From Epiperipatus broadwayi (Eukaryota; Onychophora; Udeonychophora; Euonychophora; Peripatidae), in contig JAQFVV010001073.1 in NCBI GenBank assembly GCA_028023455.1, positions 1 through 64,000 on the forward strand: a stretch of DNA of 64,000 nucleotides, written 5' to 3'. Of the stretch, positions 47,453 to 58,704 are shown in pieces. Position 1 is the first letter of the stretch. Each line of letters begins with the position of its first letter. The translations under genes were made by a program, and so were the position numbers. The notes under the pieces are model-generated. The model worked only from the letters and a program-made list of their open reading frames with translations. It did no database searches and was not told the DNA's origin.

Positions 47453-48953
47453 ATGACAGACAAAAATAAAGCATGGCCCTTATTCCCAGGAGGCTGTAAA
47501 GTCACCAACCAAGGCAGCAGTTGGTGGCTGAAGGCGGAGGGTGCTAAGAATCCCCTGATTGTGGACCCAGGCTGCCATTTGATGATGACTTTTTATTTAG
47601 GAACTTACAACTGCAGATCACTTTCAAGTGAAGGAAGATTGCAAGAATTAGAAGAAGAACTTTCTTATATTAAATGGGACATTATTGGACTTTGTGAAGT
47701 TAGAAGAAAAGGTGAAGAGACAATTGATTTAAAAAGTGGACATATACTCTATTATAAAGGCACAAATATTGGAAATACAAGTGGAGTAGGATTCATTATA
47801 AATAAAAAGTGGAAGAACAATATTGTGGAGATTGATGGTGTATCAGACATGAGTGGCAAGATTAGTTATACAACTTAATAGCAGATACCAAATGCAGATA
47901 ATTCAGGTTTATGCTCCAACAAGTTCTCATAGTGATGAAGTAGTAGAAGATTTTTATATGGATGTACAAAAGGCTTTTGATCAGAGTAAACAACATTTTA
48001 AAATCGTTATGGGAGACTTTAATGCTAGAATTGGTAAACAAATGAAAGATGAAAGTGCTGTAGGTAATTTTGGTTATGGTAATAGAAATGAGAGAGGACA
48101 TAGACTTGTGGAGTTTGCAGAAAAAGAAAAACTTTATATTATGAATTCTTTTTTTGAGAAAAATGTTAAAAGGAAATGGACATGGAAGCATCCAAATGAA
48201 GGTACAGCAGAATTGGATTATATTTTGACTAACAGAAAATACATATTTCAAGATTGTAATGTTCTTAATAAATTTAACACAGGAAGTGATCATCGATTAG
48301 TAAGGTGTAAGATACGTGTTAATGTGAAACTAGAGAGACAAAAATTATTAAGAAAAACAATATTTACAGTTGATATTCCTAATCTTCAGAAACATTCTAA
48401 TGAATTTAAATTAGAACTTAGAAATCGGTTTCAAGTATTAGTAGATTTTGAGCATAATTCAGATTTGAATGAAATTAATATGAAAATAACTGATACACTT
48501 TTAAAAACTGCAACAAAGATAGCTGGTAGAAAAAAGCAGCAATTGACCAATAAAATTTCTACTGAGACTAGAGAATTTATGAAGAAAAAAAGGAATATGA
48601 AGATATACAAAAATGATGCATTAAAAAGAATTGAATATCTCGAATTTTGTAAAATGGTGCGGAAAAGAGTTGAAAATGATATAAGAAAGTATAATTGTGA
48701 ACTAGCAAGGAAAGCTGTAGAAGAAAATAAAAGTCTTAAGAATGTAAAACAACATTTTGGTATTGGTAGGAAATTTATATCTGCAATAAGAAAAAAAGAT
48801 GGAATTGTTACTAAAAAGAAAGATGACATCATGAAATTGGTAGAAGATTTTTATCAAGAATTATATAGTAAGAAAGAACAAGTACCTCCTATATCTATTA
48901 CATCTTCCGAATTGCCCAGAATTTTAAATGAAGAAGGGAAAGGCTCCAGATAA
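47453..48953 (+). pseudogene. APE endonuclease and connector of RTE copy C
   Basis: First frame 47453-47878 holds LGTYNCRSLSSEGR (Asn) and GLCEVRRKGEETID (Glu). After a one-base frameshift, frame 47853-48953 continues QIIQVYAPTSSHSDE (Tyr), MGDFNARIGKQMKD (Asp, Asn), ELDYILTNRK, TGSDHRLVRC (Asp, His). All catalytic residues of an APE-type endonuclease are there. A lysine-rich connector of about 170 residues follows, leading to RT. The frame stops at 48953, just after a deletion relative to copies A and B. Confidence 0.85.
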
Positions 48954-50335
48954 TGATGGAATTATAATTGATATATTAAAAGAAGCAGATGAAGAAATAG
49001 AATTTTTTTTAGCAAAGTTATATACCAAATTTCTAAATGATAAAGATCTACCGGATGATTGGAAGAATGCAGTAATAATATTAATATTTAAAAAAGGTGA
49101 TAAAGAAGATATTAGAAATTACAGATCTATCACCCTTTTATCAGTTTTATATAAAATTTTTACCAAGATAATTACAACTCGTCTACAGAGAACATTGGAT
49201 TTCCACCAACCAAGAGAACAAGCTGGATTTAAAAGTGGTTTTAGTACAGTAGATCATATCCAGGTGTTGAGAGAAGTTATAGAAAGGTCAAATGAATATG
49301 AGTTGTCATTATGTTTTGGATTTGTAGATTATGAAAAGGCATTTGATTCTATAAACATTTCTTCAGTGATTAAAGCATTGGATCATCAAGATATAGATCC
49401 AGGATATTGTCATATTTTGAAGAATATTACTGGGAAAGTCAACATTGAGAAAGGTGTAAGACAAGGTGACTCCATATATCCAAAACTTTTTACAGCAGTG
49501 CTGCAAGATGTATTTTGTGGATTAAAATGGGAAACTAAAGGAGTGAAAGTAAATGGAGATTATTTAAGTCATTTAGATTTCGCAGATGATGTAGTTGTTT
49601 TTGCAAATAATGCTTCAGAGATGCAGGATATGTTGCAGGAATTATCAGATGAAAGTAGGACTAAAGATAAATGTTAAAAAGACTAAAGTAATGTTTAATC
49701 GATTTGCTCAAAATATGAAAATAAAGATTGATTATGATGAATTAGAAGAAGTTAACAGTTACAAATACCTTGGTCAGATTATTAATACAGATGGAAACAT
49801 AATGAAAGAAATTAATCATAGAATTAAACTTGGTTGGAGTGCTTTTGGTAGAAATAAATTGATACTAAAAGAAAGTATGCCTATGTGTTTGAAAAGGAAA
49901 GTTTTTAACAAATGTGTTTTACCAGTTCTTACTTATAGATCTGAGACTTGGACACTTAATAGGAGTGCAATACAGAGACTTCATACCACTCAAAGAAGTA
50001 TGGAGAGATGTATGTTGGGAATAACAAGAAGAGATCGAAAACACAATGTATGTGAACGAAAACAAACGGGTGTTACTGATCTCATTGAAAAAATTAAAAG
50101 ATTGAAGTGCAGTTGGGCTGGACATATTGCTAGAAGAGATGATAATAGATGGACAATTGAAATTTTAAACTGTATTCCAAGAGATTGTAAAAGACCCAGA
50201 AAGAGACCACATGTGAGATGGATGGATGAAATAAGAAAGTGTGCAGGGGTGATGTGGAGAAGAGAAGCTGAAGATCGAAGAAGATGGATTAAACTTGGAG
50301 AGACCTTCATCCTGCAGTGGATTGATAATGGTTGA
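48928..50335 (+). pseudogene. Reverse transcriptase and C-terminus of RTE copy C
   Basis: Frame 48928-49677: KKGKAPDNDGIIIDILK, AVIILIFKKGDKEDIRNYR, RTLDFHQPREQAGF, FGFVDYEKAFDSI, GVRQGDSIYPKLF and HLDFADDVVVFANN with the FADD catalytic pair. After an 8-base deletion the C-terminus is in frame 49595-50335: VNSYKYLGQIIN, KCVLPVLTYRSETWTL, CSWAGHIARRDDNRW and an Arg/Trp-rich end. This tail is typical of RTE elements. The antisense frames at 49919-50364 are shadows. Confidence 0.85.
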
Positions 50336-50350
50336 TAATATATATATATT

Positions 50351-50455
50351 GTGGGTTTATCCATGTTAATGAATTTAAATATTGATATACCGATGTTTTG
50401 ACTTGATCACACAAGTCATCTACTGGGTGATAAAAGATAGAAAGATGATAGTAGA
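50351..50455 (-). repeat. PLE downstream terminal repeat (pLTR)
   Basis: Same as the upstream repeat, with GACTTG-TGTGAT-CAAGTC followed by AAAA on the minus strand. It abuts a short TA run and the end of the LINE. Confidence 0.65.
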
Positions 50456-50569
50456 GGCGCTACAATCACCGATTTGAAAAAAAACATTAAGGGTCCACCA
50501 ATAACAAAAATGTTAAATTAAGAATGCTTTTTAAAAGTCTTTCCAAATAGGAAGAAGTTTGCTTGTGTC

Positions 50570-51299
50570 ATCTTACTTATTCATACAATCTGATCTTTTA
50601 CGTATCTTAACAGCTTCTCTAATTTTGCATTGGTAGAGATTATCACATCTGGATATGATCCTGGTACTAGAAAAATCAATTTTATGACCTGAATTTATAG
50701 TATGGAGTGAGAGTGCTGATGGTGATGAGTGTTGTTAACTGCATTAGCATGCTCATCTCTCGTAACACTGATGTGATGACTCCTCATACCTATGTAAGGA
50801 GCTTTACAATTTTCACATGAGATTGAGGGATTGAATCCTTAGGCTTGGCTGTTATGTTGCTGGTCTTTTGATGAGTAGAAAATGCTGTATTTTTATTATA
50901 GCATTTTAAAATACATCCAATACTGTCTGTAGTTCCTTTTACATATGGAACACAAATCATAATAGCTGATTTTTCATCTTTTTATTTTCTATTTTGTCCA
51001 TTTTGGGCTTGAAATAAGGTTTTTTTAATACATTTATAATTATAAATATTTGCTAATAAAACATTATTAATATAATTTATTTCTTCTTTCAGATGTGACT
51101 TATCTGAAAGGTTAATTGCTCTATTTAAAAGAGTTTTGCCTATGGTAACTATCTGAGTTGGGTGATGATGAGAATGGAAATGTACATATCTGTCTTTGTG
51201 TGTAATCCTTTCTGTAAAACGATTAATATAAATTATTTGGTGTTCTGGTGACTGGACCATCATGAAATGGGAGTTTTCCATCAGACTCTGTCTCCATTG
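50570..51299 (-). pseudogene. PLE linker and GIY-YIG endonuclease region
   Basis: Frame 50982-51281 reads INRFTERITHKDRYVHFHSH, HHPTQIVTIGKTLLNRAINL, the conserved PLE region just after RT. Downstream, after several stops, SCENCKAPYIGMRSHHISVT and RDEHANAV mark a worn GIY-YIG domain. The endonuclease nicks target DNA in active elements. Confidence 0.7.
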
Positions 51300-52147
51300 T
51301 AAATTTAATATGAGAATGCATATTATTTAAAGGTAAGAAAAAATCATCTAATTTATTTTTTCCATGTTGCCATATGACAAAAGTGTCATCCATATATCTG
51401 AGCCAAATGAGCAGTTTTAATGATGATGATTCTAAAGCACAAGTTTATATATTTTCCATGAATAAATCAGCCATTACTCCTGAGATAGGTGAACCCATAG
51501 GAGTAGCAAAAACTTGTTTGTAATGCTGTCCATTATATACAAAATATGTTTTCAAGAGCCAATGTTTAATCAATGCAATAATACGGTTTGGTAAATTGCA
51601 ACGGTGTGAAATTACATTTAAAGCTCCATCCATTTGAATGTTTCTAAACAAAGACACAACATCAAAACTGACCAGAATGTCGTTAGCATTAATTTTTAAA
51701 TTTTTTAAAACAGAAATAAAATGACAAGAGTTTTTACTATATGATTTAATAGATGGGATTGTAGGTTTAATGAAATCAGATAAATATCTAGCTAAAATAT
51801 GAGTTGGGGATCCTATTGCACATACTATTGGATGAAAGGGTGTATCTGGTTTGTGAATTTTTGGAAGTCCATAAAATTTTGGACTGACACAAGATTTTTC
51901 ATGAGGGATTATTTTATTTTTTATCTCTGTTTCAATAGGCGATTTATTAATAATGGCTTTTATTGTTGATCTCTTTTTGATAGTTTATAAGTTTAATAAT
52001 TAAGCAAATCTAAATTTTTTTATGGTAAATGTCACAATTCATAATGACAGTAACATTACCTTTATCAGCTGGAAGTACAACAATTGATTTGTCTGATTTT
52101 ATATTATTTAATGCTTGTCTTTCTTTTTTTTGAAATATTACTTTTAT
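51300..52147 (-). pseudogene. PLE reverse transcriptase
   Basis: After the insertion, minus frames read a DKSNVTVI-like LPADKGN motif, FYGLPKIHKPDTPFHPIV, ILVSFDVVSLFRNI, then QVFATPMGSPISGVMADLF (PMGSP motif), and LRYMDDTFVIWQHG (YMDD catalytic pair near 51390). A stop separates MENI from the YMDD segment and there is at least one frameshift near 51990. The motif order is that of the Penelope RT, related to telomerase RT. Confidence 0.8.
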
Positions 52148-52161
52148 GAACCTTAGCTTTT

Positions 52162-52554
52162 AATAACTGAAACACACAGGCTTATGTCCTGTGTATGAGG
52201 GGTCAGATTGACCTTGAGTCAACATGGGTGTGACAAGAACTCGGCCTCAGGGTGGCCTTTGAGCATTCCATCATCAGATTTTCAATTGGATGGACGGTTG
52301 AAGAGCTGGAGTATGGAGTAGATTGAAACCTGTATATTAAAGTATGAGGATTGGCTATCTTAATATATATATATCTGAGCACTTATAGCATATATGTGTG
52401 GAGATGGAAACTGATGATTGCTGGTTTAGCATGAAATACGTATATTGGTGATTATTTATCTTTTCAACATATATGTGTTCAAGTGTATCAGTGTTATGCG
52501 AAAGTGTGGAGAGTGATGGGTCTTGTGAAAGTCTTTGCTCATATACCCTATATA
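52162..52554 (+). mobile_element. Ribozyme repeat family D insertion in the PLE
   Basis: 393 bp flanked by a perfect 14-bp duplication gaaccttagctttt (52148-52161 and 52555-52568). Starts aataactgaaacacacagg with a hairpin ACACAGG/CCTGTGT, and ends tcatataccctatata. The last 330 bp match the centre and right arm of the palindrome at 29979-30625. It carries an almost complete hammerhead. Confidence 0.85.
52403..52452 (+). ncRNA. Hammerhead ribozyme, family D
   Basis: Plus strand: CTGATGA (52411-52417), stem II TTGC-TGGTTTA-GCAT (U-U at its base, then pairs), GAAA (52433-52436), palindromic stem III formed by ATACGTAT, cleavage triplet ending in A, then TTGGTGAT. The stem I left strand is damaged (GGAAA where other copies have GGACCAA). 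Core bases are intact. Confidence 0.65.
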
Positions 52555-52569
52555 GAACCTTAGCTTTTT

Positions 52570-53230
52570 TTAAATATTGCAAATCTCGGCTCTAGCCAAA
52601 TCAGCCAATCGAGAATCTATTTTATCGAGAGCTGATTCAACATTACAAACAATTTTCTCAAAAGGTATCCGTGAAGGCGTTAATGCAAAATTAAAACCTT
52701 TTTCTAAAACTGAAACTTCATCTGTAGAGAGAGCGTTTTTGGATAAATTATAAAGGATTTTTTGATTTGGATACATAATGATTGGTTATTGTTTTCTAAT
52801 TAGCATTTCTATTTTTTTCCTTTTGCTTTGCTGTTACAAATTCCGAATCTTTAATTGATCTAAAATTTGCAATACAATCAAAACTAGTCCACAGTAAAGG
52901 ATGTATTTTATTACTAAGGAATAAACGTAAATCCAGTAATACTTTAGCAGTTTTGTCTAGATTTTTCCGAGTTTTTTTAATAAAAGAATTTAAAATAATA
53001 TTGCTTGTATTCCTTAGAATTTTACTGATATTGTAATTATTTTTATGAAACATAATTTTACAACAAGTGGGTATAACGTTGTGATTTTTACACTCCAATA
53101 GAAAAGATAAATTACTAAGTATATTACATTTCCTAATCCACTTTCTTTCGAACACTCGAAGCTGTTTAAATATTTCCTCCCCGTAGAAGTTAATAATGTT
53201 GATACAAAGATTTTCACGGGTTGCATATAT
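52570..53230 (-). pseudogene. PLE N-terminal region
   Basis: Minus frames 52796-53230 (CNILSNLSFLLECKNHNVIP; NIILNSFIKKTRKNLDKTAK) and 52570-52776 (ILYNLSKNALSTDEVSVLEK, then GFNFALTPSRIP). The second is the typical PLE segment before RT (S-x-L-T-x-x-E-x-x-V-L-x-K-G-x-x-F). A stop between the two frames and the insertion after 52570 break the ORF. Confidence 0.7.
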
Positions 53231-53240
53231 AAAAGACATA

Positions 53241-53345
53241 TTTTGCGGGTTCATCCGTGGTAAAGAATTTAAATATTGATATACCCACATTTCGACTTGA
53301 TCACACAAGCCATCTACTGGATGATAAAAGATTGAAAGATGGTAT
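53241..53345 (-). repeat. PLE upstream terminal repeat (pLTR)
   Basis: Matches 50351-50455 in the same orientation. On the minus strand it has GGCTTG-TGTGAT-CAAGTC followed by GAAATG: a stem-loop next to GAAA that recalls a hammerhead but lacks CTGANGA. Confidence 0.65.
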
Positions 53346-53535
53346 AATCTGATTGTATATATGCATGGAAGGTTGTGATCTGGTGCAACTGTAAGTGCTG
53401 GTCCAACACAAATTACATATATTGGCAATCTATTTTCACATGCATGTGGTCATGTGTATCGGTTGTGTAAGATGGGATTGGTAAATGTAATGAGCTTGAA
53501 AGTCTGAGTTCTTGCCCCTTTAATATATATATATA
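53346..53535 (+). repeat. Family D-like fragment next to the PLE end
   Basis: Contains GATCTGGTGCAACTGTAAG, then stem GTGCTGGTCCAACAC and ACATATATTGG: the hammerhead layout of family D with the core changed to CTGTAAG. A close copy is at 60476-60650. Ends in a TA run. Confidence 0.5.
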
Positions 53536-55691
53536 TTATAATAGTCAGTGTGTAGTTGGAGTCTTACTGTAACTGCCATACAGGTACCACCAGGCCATTC
53601 TAACCTGGAAAAATTTATATAGTAGGCAGATATGCAAGTTAAAGATCCAACTTTTATTTTATTGACTGTTAGCCTTTGCCACTACCTCTAGGAGAAGCTG
53701 AGGTTTAAAACATATTTATTAAAATATATTTTTAATAAAGATTAAAAAAAAAAAACTACATCACTGCCAGTATATTAAGACAAAAGATTTTATTCACGTA
53801 TATATAGGTGACAACAAACTTGAAAATAATAACTATAAAAAATTATGCTTTATCTTTCATCATCATCATCATCATGATTATTATTATTATTATTATTATT
53901 ATTATTGTTATTATTATTATTATTATTATTTTATTTTTATTTATTATTTTTTTTTAACTTTAATTTTTAATGTTAGAATGTTGAGCTTTGATAGGCCACC
54001 TAGATGACACGCTTAAAAGATTTTCAAAACATTTGATTCCAGGCTAAAAGTCCATGCCACACCAATGCTTGCTTCCCGATATATATCCACAACCAATGCA
54101 ATGGGAACATGTTAGCATAAAACCATGCTGACAGGGGCATCTGCAGCATGATATAATTTAATGGACATGATCTTCATCCAATACAGGAATGTGCATCTGT
54201 CTGGTGAAGGAATCATGTATATAAAATAATAAAGAGAAAACGCTCCATATGGATGGGAGAGCGGTCTATCTTGCCGACTTATAGTCTCTATGTATAGAGC
54301 TGAAAGAGATCAATGTCATGGGAAGTACTCCATGTCTATTTTATTGGCATGACTACATCTTTGGGGTCATGCATTCAGTTGGATGTGTTGATGTGTTGCC
54401 CTGTATGCTAACACCCTTCACATTACATTGATATAAACATCCACATATCCTTCCACCAGCAGTAACACAACTATGAAACAAATAGTCTGAAATCAAAACC
54501 CCTCTAAACTAACATATACTTAAATGAGTCTAAGCAGCCATCTACACCCAACTTATATTTAAGTCAATTTACTATTTTAATTTATTAAAAAAAATATTTT
54601 GTTTAGAGTATTTAACTTATTTCAAAATCATACATTGTATTCAACTTATTTTACATCAAACAATATATTTGACCTATTTTTAAAATCTAATAATGCACAA
54701 ATAATGATACATGTTCACTTTTATTTTTAAATTTACGTTTGCAATTACAAACAGATCTTATACTAAGCATAATAAAAAAATGCAATACATATTTTAAAAA
54801 GATTACTTTTAAATTTTAGATAAGACTTTTAAAATTGCAAAATTTATAAAATGAAGTTTAGACTTAATCAGGAGAGAAAATCTATAGTTCATATTTAAAG
54901 AAAAATAAAGTTCGGAGATTTTAAATTCATTAGAGTGTATAGTTCCTTTTTATCCTCTATAATTTATACTTTCCTTTCTCCGGGCTCTAGGCTTCATGAT
55001 GAAGATCTGAATTTATGAAAGGGCCAATTCTTGTTGATGATGACATTTTATGAAGGTGGTTCCAGTGGTTCGATCCTGGGATCCATGGAGATGAAGGCTG
55101 CATTTGTCTGGCCGAACCAAGAGAAGCGTGATTAAACAGATTACATTTTTGGTAATGGCAACAATAACTTTTTAATTTTTTTTACTTTTCAGCAACAACA
55201 AACAAATTCAAAATTCTAATCTTTTTTTTTATTTCTTTTGAATTTTTCCTTTTATAGTCCTGAAGCATCTTATCTAGGAAGGTGCGGATCCATCTGATAT
55301 ATTAAGTAGATTTTCCTCTGTGATCTGTGTATATATCTTGGGTGGGAAAAGCAAGTCTTTTGTTTCTAACTCTTATCTATTTTGTAGTAATCCTTTTAAT
55401 GGTCATTTTGCCCTAAGGACCTGTTTGTAATTTTATTTTTGTTAAAAACTGTCTTCGTTATTTTTAAGATTAAAAGGTGTTTATTATATTTATTTTAAGA
55501 TTCGAATCTTTGCTTTGATTCTAAAAATTTTTTAAGCTTATTTTATTTCAATATTTAAATGAAACTTATTAATAAATTAATAACTCATTATTGGTGCATT
55601 TTGAACCTCTGTGCTTTTAATTCATTATTAGATATCTAAAAAAAAAATTGAGTACCAAAATTTAAATGTAACATAGATATATCCCGTTACA
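53536..55691. repeat. Family E repeat, left copy (2.15 kb)
   Basis: Begins tataatagtcag and ends atatcccgttaca. Homologous along its length to 56028-58164 and more distantly to 42481-44612 (taactatgaaacaaata segment near 54470). Its left flank is a TA run. Internal (CAT)n(TTA)n microsatellite at 53858-53930. Non-coding. Confidence 0.65.
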
Positions 55692-56027
55692 TATCACCAA
55701 ACTTATTTAAAAAAATGATAAAAAAAAACACTTTGGTTAAGGTTTGTACTAAATGATAATAGTAATGCATTAAAGTTATATTTCTTTCATGGCAGTATTT
55801 TTAAGTTTGTAAATCACTTCAAAATTTTAAACTCTTTCCTTTTCTTTTTTAAATCTTAAAGTTACTTAATGGATCATATTTATTTCTGATAGTCATATCT
55901 CATAACTTATGCCTGTTATAACTTTTTCAGATTGTGCAGAGTGCTATTCACACTTTTTCCTAAACTATTTTATTTGGATCAGGGTATTCATGGTTAATGA
56001 ATATCATGCCACATGCTGGGCAGCCAA
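55692..56027. other. 336-bp spacer between the two family E copies
   Basis: No ORF. If the pair are LTRs this is the entire internal region. On the minus strand TGGCTGCCCAGCATGTGG lies just inside the right copy and could be a worn primer site; no good polypurine tract is seen. Confidence 0.4.
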
Positions 56028-56371
56028 TTATAATAGTCAGGGTGTAGTTGGAGTCTTACCATATCTGCTGTACAGGGTGCCACCAGGCCATTCTCACCTG
56101 GAAAAAATTATATAGTTGGCAGATATGCAAGTTAAAGATCGAACTTTTATTTTATTGACCATTAGCCCTTGCCACTAGCTCTAGGAGAAGCTGAGGTTTA
56201 AAACATATTTATTAAAATATATTTCTAATAAAGATTAAAAAAAAAAAACTAGATCACTGCCAGTTCTAATAACACAAAAGATTTTATTCATGTATATATA
56301 GGTGACAACATACTTGAAAATAATTACTATAAAAAATTATGCTTTATGTTTCATCATCATCATCATCATCA

Positions 56372-56433
<62 letters not shown>

Positions 56434-58162
56434 TAAACTTTAATTTTTAATCTTAGAATGTTGAGCATAGATAGGCTACCTAGATGATGCACTTAAAAGA
56501 TTTTCAAAACATTTGATTCCAGGCTTAAAGTCCATGCCACACCAATGCTTGCTTCCCGATATATATATATATCCATTACCAATGCAATGTGAACATGTTA
56601 CCATAAAACCATGCTGACAGAGGTATCTGCAGCATGATGTTATTTAAAGGACATGATCTTCATCCAGTATAGCAATGTGCATCTGTCTGGTGAAGGAATC
56701 ATGCATATAAAATAATAAAGATAAAACAATATGTATGGATGGGATAGTGGTCTATCTTGCTGACTTATAGTCCCTATCCATAGAGCTGAAAGAGATCAAG
56801 GTCATGGGAAGTATTCCACATCCATTTCAATGCCATGACTACATTTTTGGGGTCATGCATTCAGTTGGGCACATTGCCTTGTATGTTAACACACTTCACA
56901 TTACATTGATATAAACATCCACATATCCCTCTACCAGCATTGACACAACTATGAAACAAATAGTCTGAAATCAAAACCCCTCTAAACTAACATATACTTA
57001 AGTGAGTCTAAGCAGCCATCTACACCCAACTTATATTTAAGTCAATTTAGTAATTTAAGTTATTTAAAAAAATATTTTGTTTAGGGTATTTAACTTATTT
57101 CAAAATCATACATTGTATTCAACTTATTTTTTCTCAAACAATATATTTGACCTATTTTTAAAATCTAATAATGCACAAATAATGATACATGTTCACTTTT
57201 ATTTTTAAATTTATGTTTGCAATTGCAAACTCCTACCCTATTACAAACAGATCTTATACTAAGCATAATTAAAAAAATATAATACATATTTTAAAAATAT
57301 TACATTTAAATTTTAGATAAGACTTTTAAAATTGCAAAAGTTATAAAATAAAGTTTAGATTTGATCAGGAGAGAAAATCTATAGTTTATATTTAAAGAAA
57401 AATAAAGTTTGGAGATTTTAAATTAAAGAGAGTTTATAGTTCATTTTTATCCTTTATAATTTATACTTTCCTTTCTCTGGGCTCATTCCTTCACGATGAA
57501 GATTTATGATGACGATTTATGAAGGCAGTTCCAATGGTTTAATCATAAGATCCATGGAGATGGAAGCTGCTTTTGGCCGGCCAAGCTGAGGGAAGTGCCA
57601 TTAAACGGGTTACATTTTTGGTAATGGCAATAATAACTTTTTAATTTTTTTTACTTTTCAACAATGACAAACGAATTCAAAATTCTAATCTTTCTTTTTT
57701 TTTGCCTTTTGATTTTTTCCTTTTATAGTTCCGAAGTGTCTTATCTAGAAATGCACAGATCCATCTGTCATAGTAAGTAGATTTTCCTCTGTGGTCTGTG
57801 TATATATCTTGGGTGGAAAAAGCAAGTTTTTTGTTTCTTTCTCTCAACTTTTATCTATTTCATAGTAATGTTTATAATGGTCATTTTGCCCTAAGGACCA
57901 TTTGTAATTTTATTTTTGTTAAAAACTCTGGTTATTTTTAATATTAAAAGGTTTTTATTATATTTATTTTAAGATTTGAATCTTTGCTTCGATTCTAAAA
58001 TTTTTTTAAGCTTATTTTATTTCAATATTTTAATGAAACTTATCAATAAATTAATAACTCATTATTTGTGCATTTTGAATGTCTGTGCTTTTAATTCATT
58101 ATTAGATATCTAAAAAAAATATTTAAGTACCAAAATTTAAATGTAATGTAGATATATCCCCA

Positions 58163-58164
<2 letters not shown>
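56028..58164. repeat. Family E repeat, right copy (2.14 kb)
   Basis: Begins attataatagtcag, ends tatatccccaca against a long TA run. It has the same internal microsatellite, expanded at 56352-56432. Because only the outer flanks of the pair are TA repeats, the pair looks like one LTR-spacer-LTR insertion rather than two separate ones. Confidence 0.65.

Positions 58165-58165
<1 letters not shown>

Positions 58166-58209
<44 letters not shown>
58166..58209. repeat. (TA)n microsatellite
   Basis: Pure TA run bordering the family E pair. Confidence 0.9.
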
Positions 58210-58212
<3 letters not shown>

Positions 58213-58702
58213 AAACAATAGCTTCCATAATCTGGCAATATATATGCCAACAGTCTCAACATTTTTATCAGAGAACCTCTGAAATAAAGATCACTTTTTT
58301 ATTTTTTTAGTGTTAGGTGGTACTGCCTTCACTTTTTTACAATTAATGGAATTAAGGGTATAATTCAAAGTTAGATATAAATGCATCATTATTAATTTGA
58401 GTTTCCATTAAAGAGGTGCTAATAAAAGACTGAATTTCATTTTATGATTACTTTTGTGAATAATCAAAAAAAGTTTGTTAACTATAAATATGTAATGAAC
58501 ATAATTATGTGCATTTATATTTGATACCTAATGAAAATTAGTTCATTTCTTCTCATTATATACATGTTTATTAAATACTGCAATTAATTGATTTCTATTA
58601 TTTAATCACAAAATTTGTTATATAAAACAACATTTTCACTTTTTTTTGAATATTTGATTATAAATTTTAATTAAAAATGTGTAACTTATCTAGTATATAT
58701 AG
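58210..58702. other. AT-rich, non-coding; nothing recognised
   Basis: No ORF or repeat family recognised. Confidence 0.4.
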
Positions 58703-58704
58703 TA

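Larger units (their letters stand above)
47128..50340 (+). mobile_element. RTE-clade LINE, near full length (copy C)
   Basis: 5' UTR from 47128, APE endonuclease, RT and C-terminal region, ending in tgataatggttgataa plus a TA tail. It is the best copy of the three and broken in only a few places: a 1-base insertion near 47850, a deletion of about 28 bases near 48937, a gap in RT near 49430 relative to the other copies, and an 8-base deletion near 49655. A repaired consensus would need comparison with other genomic copies. Confidence 0.9.
50351..53345 (-). mobile_element. Penelope-like element, near complete, with pLTR-type direct repeats
   Basis: Minus strand. Direct repeats of about 100 bp lie at both ends (53241-53345 and 50351-50455; both have tgatcacacaag and catctactgg). 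Between them come an N-terminal region, RT with YMDD, a linker and a GIY-YIG region. PLE pLTRs with this arrangement are a hallmark of the group. The element carries a 393-bp family D insertion (52162-52554) and several stops. Confidence 0.8.

Noticed and set aside
50351-50455. Hammerhead ribozyme in the PLE terminal repeat
   Set aside because: A stem-loop and A-rich strand are present but CTGANGA and a usable cleavage triplet are not, in either terminal repeat.
55692-56115. 68-residue plus-strand frame at 55909-56115
   Set aside because: It runs from the spacer into the family E repeat start, has no motif, and the matching part of the other copy is not open.
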